Shown: positions 51,207 through 64,000 of the stretch, one piece after another
Layout of the letters: each line of letters starts with the position of its first letter
Numbering within the stretch: position 1 is the first letter of the stretch
NCBI RefSeq assembly: GCF_050948215.1
Contig: NW_027488929.1
Coordinates: 62,001 to 126,000, forward strand
Reading direction: 5' to 3'
Source of the DNA: Halictus rubicundus
Taxonomy: Eukaryota; Arthropoda; Insecta; Hymenoptera; Halictidae
DNA: 64,000 nt
The notes under the pieces: model-generated
What the model was told of the DNA's origin: nothing
The model's input: only the letters and a program-made list of their open reading frames with translations
Database searches by the model: none
Position numbers and translations under genes: made by a program

Positions 51207-54200
51207 GATATTATAGGATAGAGGATATGATAGGATAGTGGATAGGATAGGATAGAGGATTGGATAGGATAGAGGATAGATGATAGGATAGGATAGAGGA
51301 TAGGATAGACGATAGGATATTATAGAGCATAGGATAGGATAGAGGATAGGATAGGATAGAGGATAGGATAGTATAGACGATAGGATAGGATAGAGGATAG
51401 GATAGGATAGAGGATAGGATAGGATAGAGGATAGGATAGGATAGAGGATAGATGATAGGATAGGATAGAGGATTGGATAGGATACAGGATAGGTTAGGAT
51501 AGAGGATAGGATAAGGGATTTGATAGGATAGAGGATGGGATAGGACAGAAGATAGGATAGGATAGAGGATAGGATAGGATAGAGGATAGGATAGGATAGA
51601 GGATAGGATAATATAGAGGATAGGATAGGATGGAGGATAGGATAGGATAGAGGATAGGATAGGATAGAGGATAGGATAGGATAGAGGATAGGATAGGATA
51701 GAGGATAGAGGATAGGATAGGATAGAGGATAGGATAGGATAGAGGATAGGATAGGATAGAGGATAGGATAGGATAGGGGATAGGATAGGATAGACGATAG
51801 GATAGGATAGACGATAGGATAGGATAGAGGATAGGATAGGATAGACTATAAGATAATATAGAGGATAGGATAGGATAGAGGATAGGATAGGATAGAGGAT
51901 AGGATAGGATAGAGGATAGGATAGGATAGAGGATAGGATAGGATAGAGGATAGGATAGGATAGAGGATAGGATAGGATAGAGGATAGGATAGGATAGAGG
52001 ATAGGATAGCGGATTTGATAGGATAGAGGATAGGATAGGATAGAAGATAGGATAGGATAGAGGATAGGATAGGATAGAGGATAGGATAGGATAGAGGATA
52101 GGATAGGATAGAGGATAGGATAGGGGATTTGATAGGATAGAGGATAGGGTTTCATAGAGGATAGGATAGGATAGAGGATAGGATAGGATAGAGGATAGGA
52201 TAGGATAGAGGATAGGATAAGGGATAGGATAGGATAGACGATAGGATAGGATAGAGGATAGGATAGGATAGAGGATAGGATAATATAGAGGATAGGATAG
52301 GATAGAGGATAGGATAGGATAGAGGATAGGATAGGATAGAGGATAGGATAGGATAGAGGATAGGATAGGATAGAGGATAGGATAGGATAGAGGATAGGAT
52401 AGGGGATTTGATAGGATAGAGGATAGGGTAGCATAGAGGATAGGATAGGATAGAGGATAGGATAGGATAGAGGATAGGATAGGATAGAGGATAGGATAAG
52501 GGATAGGATAGGATAGACGATAGGATAGGAAAGAGGATAGGATAGGATAGAGGATAGGATAATATAGAGTATAGAATAGGATAGAGGATAAGATAGGATA
52601 GAGGATAGCATAGGATTGAGGATAGGATAGGATAGAGGAAAGGATAGGATAGGTGATCGGATAGGTGATTGGATAGGATAGAGGATAGGATAGGATAGAG
52701 GATAGGATAGGATAGAGGATAGGATAGGATAGAGGATAGGATAAGGGATAGGATAGGATAGACGATAGGATAGGATAGAGGATAGGATAGGATAGAGGAT
52801 AGGATAGGATAGAGGATAGAATAATATAGAGGATAGGATAGGATAGAGGATAGGATAGGATAGAGGATAGGATAGAAGATAGGATAGGGTAGAGGATACG
52901 ATAGGATAGAGAATATGATAGGGGATTTGATAGGGTAGATGATAGGGTATGATAGTGGATAGGATAGAGGATAGGATAGACGATAGGATAGGATAGAGGA
53001 TAGGATAGGATAGAGGATAGGATAGGATAGAGGATAGGATAGGATAGAGGATAGGATAGGATAGAGGATAGGATAATATAGAGGATAGGATAGGATAGAG
53101 GATAGGATAGGATAGAAGATAGGATAGGATAGAGGATACGACAGGATAGAGGATAGGATAGGGGATTTGATAGGATAGAGGATAGGATAGGATAGAAGAT
53201 AGGATAGGGTAGAGGATACGATAGGATAGAGGATATGATAGGGGATTTGATAGGGTAGATGATAGGGTATGATAATGGATAGGATAGAGGATAGGATAGA
53301 CGATAGGATAGACGATAGGATAGGATACAGGATAGGATAGGATAGAGGATAGGATAGGATAGAGGATAGGATAGGATAGAGGATAGGATAGGATAGAGGA
53401 TAGGATAATATAGAGGATAGGATAGGATAGAGGATAGGATAGGATAGAGGATAGGATAGGATAGAGGATAGGATAGGATAGAGGATAGGATAGGATAGAG
53501 GATAGGATAGGATAGAGGATAGGATAGGATAGAGGATAGGATAGGATAGAGGATAGGATAGGATAGAGGATAGGATAGGATAGAGGATAGGATAGGATAG
53601 AGGATAGGATAGGATAGAGGATAGGATAGGATAGAGGATAGGATAGGATAGAGGATAGGATAGGATAGAGGATAGGATAATATAGAGGATAGGATAGGAT
53701 AGAGGATAGGATAGGATAGAGGATAGGATAGGGGATTTGATAGGATAGATGATAGGGTAGGATAGAGGATAGGATAGGATAGAGGATAGGATAGGATAGA
53801 GGATAGGATAGGGGATTTGATAGGATAGAGTATAGGATAGGATAGAAGATAGGATAGGATAGAGGATACGACAGGATAGAGGATAGGATAGGGGATTTGA
53901 TAGGATAGATGATAGGGTAGGATAGAGGATAGGATAGGATAGAGGATAGGATAGGATAGAGGATAGGATAGGATAGAGGATAGGATAGGATAGAGGATAG
54001 GATAAGGGATAGGATAGGATAGACGATAGGATAGGATAGAGGATAGGATAGGATAGAGGATAGGATAGGATAGAGGATAGAATAATATAGAGGATAGGAT
54101 AGGATAGAGGATAGGATAGGATAGAGGATAGGATAGGATAGAGGATAGGATAGGGGATAGGATAGGATAGACGATAGGATAGGATAGAGGATAGGATAGG

Positions 54201-54708
54201 ATAGACTATAGGATAATATAGAGGATAGGATAGGATAGAGGATAGGATAGGATAGAGGATAGGATAGGGGATTTGATAGGATAGATGATAGGGTAGGATA
54301 GAGGATAGGATAGGATAGAGGATAGGATAGGATAGAGGATAGGATAGGATAGAGGATAGGATAAGGGATAGGATAGGATAGACGATAGGATAGGATAGAG
54401 GATAGGATAGGATAGAGGATAGGATAATATAGAGGATAGGATAGGATAGAGGATAGGATAGGATAGAGGATAGGATAGGATAGAGGATAGGATAGGATAG
54501 AGGATAGGATAGGATAGAGGATAGGATAGGGGATTTGATAGGATAGAGGATAGGATAGGATAGAAGATAGGATAGGATAGAGGATAGGGTAGGGGATTTG
54601 ATAGGATAGAGGATAGGATAGGATAGAAGATAGGATAGGATAGAGGATAGGATAGGATAGAGGATAGGATACGATAGAGGATTGGATAGAGGATATGATA
54701 GGATAGAG
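51207..54708 (+). repeat. 3.5-kb higher-order satellite repeat, first clear copy
   Basis: Pairs with the segment from 54709 at offset 3502 bp on the left, falling to 3298 bp near 52611/55909. The 204-bp difference is twelve 17-bp units, and both offsets are exact multiples of 17. Shared rare markers near the end of the match are GTGATCGGATAGGTGATTGG (about 52653 and 55950). Confidence 0.75.
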
Positions 54709-57700
54709 GATATTATAGGATAGAGGATATGATAGGATAGTGGATAGGATAGGATAGAGGATTGGATAGGATAGAGGATAGATGATAGGATAGGATAGAG
54801 GATAGGATAGACGATAGGATATTATAGAGCATAGGATAGGATAGAGGATAGGATAGGATAGAGGATAGGATAGTATAGACGATAGGATAGGATAGAGGAT
54901 AGGATAGGATAGAGGATAGGATAGGATAGAGGATAGGATAGGATAGAGGATAGATGATAGGATAGGATAGAGGATTGGATAGGATACAGGATAGGTTAGG
55001 ATAGAGGATAGGATAAGGGATTTGATAGGATAGAGGATGGGATAGGACAGAAGATAGGATAGGATAGAGGATAGGATAGGATAGAGGATAGGATAGGATA
55101 GAGGATAGGATAATATAGAGGATAGGATAGAGGATAGGATAGGATAGAGGATAGGATAGGATAGAGGATAGGATAGGATAGAGGATAGAGGATAGGATAG
55201 GATAGAGGATAGGATAGGATAGAGGATAGGATAGGATAGAGGATAGGATAGGATAGGGGATAGGATAGGATAGACGATAGGATAGGATAGACGATAGGAT
55301 AGGATAGAGGATAGGATAGGATAGACTATAGGATAATATAGAGGATAGGATAGGATAGAGGATAGGATAGGATAGAGGATAGGATAGGATAGAGGATAGG
55401 ATAGGATAGAGGATAGGATAGGATAGAGGATAGGATAGGATAGAGGATAGGATAGGATAGAGGATAGGATAGGATAGAGGATAGGATAGCGGATTTGATA
55501 GGATAGAGGAGAGGATAGGATAGAGGATAGGATAAGGGATAGGATAGGATAGACGATAGGATAGGATAGAGGATAGGATAGGATAGAGGATAGGATAATA
55601 TAGAGGATAGGATAGGATAGAGGATAGGATAGGATAGAGGATAGGATAGGATAGAGGATAGGATAGGATAGAGGATAGGATAGGATAGAGGATAGGATAG
55701 GGGATTTGATAGGATAGAGGATAGGGTAGCATAGAGGATAGGATAGGATAGAGGATAGGATAGGATAGAGGATAGGATAGGATAGAGGATAGGATAAGGG
55801 ATAGGATAGGATAGACGATAGGATAGGAAAGAGGATAGGATAGGATAGAGGATAGGATAATATAGAGTATAGAATAGGATAGAGGATAAGATAGGATAGA
55901 GGATAGCATAGGATTGAGGATAGGATAGGATAGAGGAAAGGATAGGATAGGTGATCGGATAGGTGATTGGATAGGATAGAGGATAGGATAGAATAGAGTA
56001 TAGGATATAGGATTTTATAGGATAGAGGATAGGATACGATAGAGGATAGGATAGGGTAGGATAGAGAATAGGAAAGGATGGATGATATTATAGGATAGAG
56101 GACAGGATAGGATAGAGGATACGATATTATAGAGAAGAGGATCGAATAGAGGAAATGATAGGGGATTGGATAGGATAGAGGATAGGATAGGATAGAGGAT
56201 AGGATAGAGGATTGGATATGATAGGGGATTGGATAGGATAGAGGATAGGATAAGATAGAGGATAGGATAGGATAGAGGACAGGATACGATACAGAATCGG
56301 ATAGGATAGAGGATAGGATAGGATAGTGGATAGGATTGGATAGGATAGGGATAGGATAGGATAGCGGATAGGATAGGATGGAGTATAGAATAGGGTAGAG
56401 GATAGGATAGGATAGATGATATTATAGGAAAGAGGATAGGATATGATAGAGGATACGATATTATAAAGGATAGGATAGCATAGAGGATCGGAAAGGATAG
56501 GATACAGGATCGGATAGGGGATTGGATAGGATAGAGGATAGGATAGGATAGAGGATAGGATAGGATAGAGGATAGGATAGGATAGAGGATAGGATAGGAT
56601 AGAGGATAGGATAGGATAGAGGATAGGATAGGATAGAGGATAGGATAGGATAGAGGATAGGATAGGATAGAGGATAGGATAGGATAGAGGATAGGATAGG
56701 ATAGAGGATAGGATAGGATAGAGGATAGGATAGGATAGAGGATAGGATAGGATAGAGGATAGGATAGGATAGAGGATAGGATAAGATAGAGGATAGGATA
56801 GGATAGAGGATAGGATAGGATAGAGGATAGGATAGGATAGAGGATAGGATAGGATAGAGGATAGGATAGGATAGAGGATAGGATAGGATAGAGGTTAGGA
56901 TAGGATAGAGGATAGGATAGGATAGAGGATAGGATAGGATAGAGGATAGGATAGGATAGAGGATAGATGATAGGATAGGATAGAGGATTGGATAGGATAC
57001 AGGATAGGTTAGGATAGAGGATAGGATAAGGGATTTGATAGGATAGAGGATGGGATAGGATAGAAGATAGGATATTATAGAGGATAGGATAGGATAGAGG
57101 ATAGGATAGGATAGAGGATAGGATAATATAGAGGATAGGATAGGATAGAGGATAGGATAGGATAGAGGATAGGATAGGATAGAGGATAGGATAGGATAGA
57201 GGATAGGATAGGATAGAGGATAGGATAGGATAGAGGATAGGATAGGATAGAGGATAGGATAGGGGATTTGATAGGATAGATGATAGGGTAGGATAGAGGA
57301 TAGGATAGGATAGAGGATAGGATAGGATAGAGGATAGGATAGGGGATTTGATAGGATAGAGGATAGGATAGGATAGAAGATAGGATAGGATAGAGGATAC
57401 GACAGGATAGAGGATAGGATAGGGGATTTGATAGGATAGATGATAGGGTAGGATAGAGGATAGGATAGGATAGAGGATAGGATAGGATAGAGGATAGGAT
57501 AGGATAGAGGATAGGATAAGGGATAGGATAGGATAGACGATAGGATAGGATAGAGGATAGGATAGGATAGAGGATAGGATAGGATAGAGGATAGAATAAT
57601 ATAGAGGATAGGATAGGATAGAGGATAGGATAGGATAGAGGATAGGATAGGATAGAGGATAGGATAGGGGATAGGATAGGATAGACGATAGGATAGGATA

Positions 57701-58222
57701 GAGGATAGGATAGGATAGACTATAGGATAATATAGAGGATAGGATAGGATAGAGGATAGGATAGGATAGAGGATAGGATAGGGGATTTGATAGGATAGAT
57801 GATAGGGTAGGATAGAGGATAGGATAGGATAGAGGATAGGATAGGATAGAGGATAGGATAGGATAGAGGATAGGATAAGGGATAGGATAGGATAGACGAT
57901 AGAATAGGATAGAGGATAGGATAGGATAGAGGATAGGATAATATAGAGGATAGGATAGGATAGAGGATAGGATAGGATAGAGGATAGGATAGGATAGAGG
58001 ATAGGATAGGATAGAGGATAGGATAGGATAGAGGATAGGATAGGGGATTTGATAGGATAGAGGATAGGATAGGATAGAAGATAGGATAGGATAGAGGATA
58101 GGGTAGGGGATTTGATAGGATAGAGGATAGGATAGGATAGAAGATAGGATAGGATAGAGGATAGGATAGGATAGAGGATAGGATACGATAGAGGATTGGA
58201 TAGAGGATATGATAGGATAGAG
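54709..58222 (+). repeat. 3.5-kb higher-order satellite repeat, second copy with old-type island
   Basis: Continues the 3.5-kb period to the next marker at 58223. The left part matches 51207-52680. After about 55980 it contains a 0.5-kb diverged island that the first copy lacks, then returns to homogeneous satellite. Confidence 0.7.
55980..56525 (+). repeat. Diverged satellite island inside homogeneous satellite
   Basis: Unusually variable GGATA repeats with features of the older blocks, such as GGATGGATGATATTATAGG, GATACGATATTATA, GGATTTTATAGG, GAAGAGGATCGAATAG and GGGGATTGG. Flanking sequence on both sides is nearly perfect 17-mer. No coding or transposon sequence can be seen. Confidence 0.75.
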
Positions 58223-58904
58223 GATATTATAGGATAGAGGATATGATAGGATAGTGGATAGGATAGGATAGAGGATTGGATAGGATAGAGGATAGATGAT
58301 AGGATAGGATAGAGGATAGGATAGACGATAGGATATTATAGAGCATAGGATAGGATAGAGGATAGGATAGGATAGAGGATAGGATAGTATAGACGATAGG
58401 ATAGGATAGAGGATAGGATAGGATAGAGGATAGGATAGGATAGAGGATAGGATAGGATAGAGGATAGATGATAGGATAGGATAGAGGATTGGATAGGATA
58501 CAGGATAGGTTAGGATAGAGGATAGGATAAGGGATTTGATAGGATAGAGGATGGGATAGGACAGAAGATAGGATAGGATAGAGGATAGGATAGGATAGAG
58601 GATAGGATAGGATAGAGGATAGGATAATATAGAGGATAGGATAGGATAGAGGATAGGATAGGATAGAGGATAGGATAGGATAGAGGATAGGATAGGATAG
58701 AGGATAGGATAGGATAGAGGATAGGATAGGATAGAGGATAGGATAGGGGATTTGATAGGATAGAGGATAGGATAGGATAGAAGATAGGATAGGATAGAGG
58801 ATACGACAGGATAGAGGATAGGATAGGGGATTTGATAGGATAGAGGATAGGATAGGATAGAAGATAGGATAGGGTAGAGGATACGATAGGATAGAGAATA
58901 TGAT

Positions 58905-61900
58905 AGGGGATTTGATAGGGTAGATGATAGGGTATGATAGTGGATAGGATAGAGGATAGGATAGACGATAGGATAGACGATAGGATAGGATAGAGGATAG
59001 GATAGGATAGAGGATAGGATAGGATAGAGGATAGGATAGGATAGAGGATAGGATAGGATAGAGGATAGGATAATATAGAGGATAGGATAGGATAGAGGAT
59101 AGGATAGGATAGAGGATAGGATAGGATAGAGGATAGGATAGGATAGAGGATAGGATAGGATAGAGGATAGGATAGGATAGAGGATAGGATAGGATAGAGG
59201 ATAGGATAGGATAGAGGATAGGATAGGATAGAGGATAGGATAGGATAGAGGATAGGATAGGATAGAGGATAGGATAGGATAGAGGATAGGATAATATAGA
59301 GGATAGGATAGGATAGAGGATAGGATAGGATAGAGGAATGGATAGGATAGAGGATAGGATAGGATAGAGGATAGGATAGGATAGAGGATAGGATAGGGGA
59401 TTTGATAGGATAGAGGATAGGATAGGATAGAAGATATTATAGGATAGAGGATATGATAGGATAGTGGATAGGATAGGATAGAGGATTGGATAGGATAGAG
59501 GATAGATGATAGGATAGGATAGAGGATAGGATAGACGATAGGATATTATAGAGCATGGGATAGGATAGAGGATAGGATAGGATAGAGGATAGGATAGGAT
59601 AGAGGATAGGATAGGATAGAGGATAGGATAGGATAGAGGATAGGATAGGATAGAGGATAGGATAGGATAGAGGATAGGATAGGATAGACGATAGGATATT
59701 ATAGAGCATAGGATAGGATAGAGGATAGGATAGGATAGAGGATAGGATATTATAGACGATAGGATAGGATAGAGGATAGGATAGGATAGAGGATAGAGAA
59801 TAAGATAGGATAGAGGATAGGATAGGATAGAGGATAGGATAGGATAGAGGATAGGATAGGATAGAGGATAGGATAGGATAGAGGATAGGATAGGATAGAG
59901 GATAGGATAGGATAGAGGATAGGATAGGATAGAGGATAGGATAGGATAGAGGATAGGATAGGATAGAGGATAGGATAGGATAGAGGATAGGATAGGATAG
60001 AGGATAGGATAGGATAGAGGATAGGATAGGGGATTTGATAGGATAGAGGATAGGATAGGATAGAAGATAGGATAGGATAGAGGATACGACAGGATAGAGG
60101 ATAGGATAGGGGATTTGATAGGATAGAGGATAGGATAGGATAGAAGATAGGATAGGGTAGAGGATACGATAGGATAGAGGATATGATAGGGGATTTGATA
60201 GGGTAGATGATAGGGTATGATAGTGGATAGGATAGAGGATAGGATAGACGATAGGATAGACGATAGGATAGGATAGAGGATAGGATAGGATAGAGGATAG
60301 GATAGGATAGAGGATAGGATAGGATAGAGGATAGGATAGGATAGAGGATAGGATAGGATAGAGGATAGGATAGGATAGAGGATAGGATAATATAGAGGAT
60401 AGGATAGGATAGAGGATAGGATAGGATAGAGGATAGGATAGGATAGAGGATAGGATAGGATAGAGGATAGGATAGGATAGAGGATAGGATAGGATAGAGG
60501 ATAGGATAGGATAGAGGATAGGATAGGATAGAGGATAGGATAATATAGAGGATAGGATAGGATAGAGGATAGGATAGGATAGAGGAATGGATAGGATAGA
60601 GGATAGGATAGGATAGAGGATAGGATAGGATAGAGGATAGGATAGGGGATTTGATAGGATAGAGGATAGGATAGGATAGAAGATATTATAGGATAGAGGA
60701 TATGATAGGATAGTGGATAGGATAGGATAGAGGATTGGATAGGATAGAGGATAGATGATAGGATAGGATAGAGGATAGGATAGACGATAGGATATTATAG
60801 AGCATGGGATAGGATAGAGGATAGGATAGGATAGAGGATAGGATAGTATAGACGATAGGATAGGATAGAGGATAGGATAGGATAGAGGATAGGATAGGAT
60901 AGAGGATAGGATAGGATAGAGGATAGGATAGGATAGAGGATAGGATAGGATAGAGGATAGGATAGGATAGAGGATAGGATAGGATAGAGGATAGGATAGG
61001 ATAGAGGATAGAATAGACGCTGGGATATTATAGAGCATAGGATAGGATAGAGGATAGGATAGGATAGAGGATAGGATAGTATAGACGATAGGATATGATA
61101 GAGGATAGGATAGGATAGAGGATAGAGAATAAGATAGGATAGAGGATAGGATAGGATAGAGGATAGGATAGGATAGAGGATAGGATAGGATAGAGGATAG
61201 GATAGGATAGAGGATAGGATAGGATAGAGGATAGGATAGGATAGAGGATAGGATAGGATAGAGGATAGGATAGGATAGAGGATAGGATAGGATAGAGGAT
61301 AGGATAGGATAGAGGATAGGATAGGATAGAGGATAGGATAGGATAGAGGATAGGATAGGATAGAGGATAGGATAGGATAGAGGATAGGATAGGATAGAGG
61401 ATAGGATAGGATAGAGGATAGGATAGGATAGAGGATAGGATAGGGGATTTGATAGGATAGAGGATAGGATAGGATAGAAGATAGGATAGGATAGAGGATA
61501 CGACAGGATAGAGGATAGGATAGGGGATTTGATAGGATAGAGGATAGGATAGGATAGAAGATAGGATAGGGTAGAGGATACGATAGGATAGAGGATATGA
61601 TAGGGGATTTGATAGGGTAGATGATAGGGTATGATAGTGGATAGGATAGAGGATAGGATAGACGATAGGATAGACGATAGGATAGGATAGAGGATAGGAT
61701 AGGATAGAGGATAGGATAGGATAGAGGATAGGATAGGATAGAGGATAGGATAGGATAGAGGATAGGATAATATAGAGGATAGGATAGGATAGAGGATAGG
61801 ATAGGATAGAGGATAGGATAGGATAGAGGATAGGATAGGATAGAGGATAGGATAGGATAGAGGATAGGATAGGATAGAGGATAGGATAGGATAGAGGATA

Positions 61901-62097
61901 GGATAGGATAGAGGATAGGATAGGATAGAGGATAGGATAGGATAGAGGATAGGATAATATAGAGGATAGGATAGGATAGAGGATAGGATAGGATAGAGGA
62001 ATGGATAGGATAGAGGATAGGATAGGATAGAGGATAGGATAGGATAGAGGATAGGATAGGGGATTTGATAGGATAGAGGATAGGATAGGATAGAAGA
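58905..62097 (+). repeat. 1.2-1.4-kb higher-order satellite repeat, about three copies
   Basis: The marker GGGGATTTGATAGGGTAG, followed by GATGATAGGGTATGATAGTGG, recurs at about 58908, 60189 and 61603, each time followed by paired GACGATAGG units, a run of canonical 17-mers, and the GATATTATAGG marker. Spacing is about 1.28 and 1.41 kb. Confidence 0.72.
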
Positions 62098-64000
62098 TAT
62101 TATAGGATAGAGGATATGATAGGATAGTGGATAGGATAGGATAGAGGATTGGATAGGATAGAGGATAGATGATAGGATAGGATAGAGGATAGGATAGTAT
62201 AGACGATAGGATAGGATAGATGATAGGGTAGGATAGAGGATAGGATAGGATAGAGGATAGGATAGGATAGAGGATAGGATAGGGGATTTGATAGGATAGA
62301 GGATAGGATAGGATAGAAGATAGGATAGGATAGAGGATACGACAGGATAGAGGATAGGATAGGGGATTTGATAGGATAGATGATAGGGTAGGATAGAGGA
62401 TAGGATAGGATAGAGGATAGGATAGGATAGAGGATAGGATAGGATAGAGGATAGGATAGGATAGAGGATAGGATAGGATAGAGGATAGGATAGGATAGAG
62501 GATAGGATAGGGGATTTGATAGGATAGAGGATAGGATAGTATAGACGATAGGATAGGATAGAGGATAGGATAGGATAGAGGATAGGATAGGATAGAGGAT
62601 AGGATAGGATAGAGGATAGATGATAGGATAGGATAGAGGATTGGATAGGATACAGGATAGGTTAGGATAGAGGATAGGATAAGGGATTTGATAGGATAGA
62701 GGATGGGATAGGACAGAAGATAGGATAGGATAGAGGATAGGATAGGATAGAGGATAGGATAGGATAGAGGATAGGATAATATAGAGGATAGGATAGGATA
62801 GAGGATAGGATAGGATAGAGGATAGGATAGGATAGAGGATAGGATAGGATAGAGGATAGGATAGGATAGAGGATAGGATGGGATAGAGGATAGGATAGGA
62901 TAGCCGATAGGATAGGATAGAGGATAGGATAGGATAGAGGATAGGATAGGATAGAGGATAGTATAGAGGATAGGATAGGATAGAGGATAGGATAGGATAG
63001 AGGATAGAGGATAGGATAGGATAGAGGATAGGATAGGATAGAGGATAGGATAGGATAGAGGATAGGATAGGATAGGGGATAGGATAGGATAGACGATAGG
63101 ATAGGATAGACGATAGGATAGGATAGAGGATAGGATAGGATAGACTATAGGATAATATAGAGGATAGGATAGGATAGAGGATAGGATAGGATAGAGGATA
63201 GGATAGGATAGAGGATAGGATAGGATAGAGGATAGGATAGGATAGAGGATAGGATAGGATAGAGGATAGGATAGGATAGAGGATAGGATAGCGGATTTGA
63301 TAGGATAGAGGATAGGATAGGATAGAAGATAGGATAGGATAGGATAGAGGATAGGATAGGATAGAGGATAGGATAGGATAGAGGATAGGATAGGGGATTT
63401 GATAGGATAGAGGATAGGGTAGCATAGAGGATAGGATAGGATAGAGGATAGGATAGGATAGAGGATAGGATAGGATAGAGGATAGGATAAGGGATAGGAT
63501 AGGATAGACGATAGGATAGGATAGAGGATAGGATAGGATAGAGGATAGGATAATATAGAGGATAGGATAGGATAGAGGATAGGATAGGATAGAGGATAGG
63601 ATAGGATAGAGGATAGGATAGGATAGAGGATAGGATAGGATAGAGGATAGGATAGGATAGAGGATAGGATAGGATAGAAGATAGGATAGGATAGAGGATA
63701 GGGTAGGGGATTTGATAGGATAGAGGATAGGATAGGATAGAAGATAGGATAGGATAGAGGATAGGATAGGATAGAGGATAGGATACGATAGAGGATTGGA
63801 TAGAGGATATGATAGGATAGAGGATATTATAGGATAGAGGATATGATAGGATAGTGGATAGGATAGGATAGAGGATTGGATAGGATAGAGGATAGATGAT
63901 AGGATAGGATAGAGGATAGGATAGACGATAGGATATTATAGAGCATAGGATAGGATAGAGGATAGGATAGGATAGAGGATAGGATAGTATAGACGATAGG

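Larger units (their letters stand above)
48297..63900 (+). repeat. Higher-order marker GATATTATAGG...GATATGATAGG...GATAGTGG, nine copies
   Basis: The ordered marker GATATTATAGG, GATATGATAGG, GATAGTGG, GGATTGG starts at about 48297, 49003, 51207, 54709, 58223, 59433, 60682, 62097 and 63823. Spacings are about 706, 2204, 3502, 3514, 1210, 1249, 1415 and 1726 bp. So a roughly 3.5-kb period is followed by a 1.2-1.4-kb period. The 3502-bp offset equals 206 units of 17 bp. Confidence 0.75.
46201..64000 (+). repeat. Homogeneous 17-bp satellite, third block
   Basis: Long runs of the canonical unit GAGGATAGGATAGGATA, several close to 300 bp without a change (for example about 49870-50160 and 61142-61441). 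Regularly placed variants are GGGGATTTGATAGG, GATAATATAGAGG, GATAAGGGATAGG and GATACGACAGG. There is no gene, and minus-strand open frames such as 59437-61038 are artefacts. The block runs off the right window edge. Confidence 0.93.

Noticed and set aside
21784..63425. Minus-strand open frames across the remaining satellite, such as 24403-26094, 51211-52611 and 59437-61038
   Set aside because: Same cause as above. There is no promoter, no splice structure, no domain, and no codon-level constraint visible.
1..64000. CRISPR array
   Set aside because: The repeats have no unique spacers of constant length, there are no cas genes, and the window carries a eukaryotic-type retrotransposon.

Overview
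The window is almost entirely one very long, head-to-tail tandem satellite. Its core unit is 17 bp, GAGGATAGGATAGGATA on the + strand (one GAGGATA heptamer plus two GGATA pentamers). Two insertions of R1-clade, LINE-like non-LTR retrotransposons interrupt it. R1-type elements with a Gag-like ORF1, an APE endonuclease and RT in ORF2, a poly(A) tail and 14-bp target duplications are typical of arthropod, mainly insect, genomes, so an arthropod chromosome is the best guess. The species cannot be read from the sequence. No single-copy host gene, tRNA, rRNA or CRISPR was found.

Layout. (1) 1-13125: satellite, including a 6739-bp-offset duplication (1-5271 and 6740-12010) that differs at only a few positions. 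(2) 13126-13330: a 5'-truncated, 205-bp retrotransposon 3' end with poly(A), flanked by the 14-bp duplication ATAGGATAGAGGAT. (3) 13345-14957: satellite. (4) 14972-21589: a 6.6-kb, apparently full-length R1-clade element on the + strand. It has a 5' UTR, a Gag-like ORF1 with three zinc knuckles and one frameshift, an intact 1112-aa ORF2 (endonuclease, RT, C-terminal zinc knuckle), a structured 3' UTR and A24. It is flanked by perfect 14-bp copies of GGATTGCATAGGAT. (5) 21604 to about 46.2 kb: more diverged satellite organised into nested higher-order repeats, the clearest a triplicated block of about 3.1-3.4 kb at 32.96-42.69 kb. (6) about 46.2-64 kb: more homogeneous 17-bp satellite with a GGGGATTTGATAGG variant and higher-order periods of about 3.5 kb and then 1.2-1.4 kb.

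How the parts work together. ORF1 and ORF2 of the full-length element should form the RNP that nicks the satellite and copies the element RNA by target-primed reverse transcription. ORF1 stop and ORF2 start overlap as TAATG, the arrangement shown in SART1 to support translational coupling. The two insertions belong to different but related families. They share orientation, 14-bp duplications, a top-strand junction after GGAT, and a 3'-UTR stem-loop whose inner stem differs in sequence but keeps its pairing. This suggests an R1-clade lineage that uses a GGATA satellite as its niche, comparable to TRAS and SART in (TTAGG)n telomeres.

The long minus-strand open frames across the satellite are not genes. 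The C-rich strand of the 17-mer has no stop codon in any frame, so all three frames read the same 17-residue repeat.
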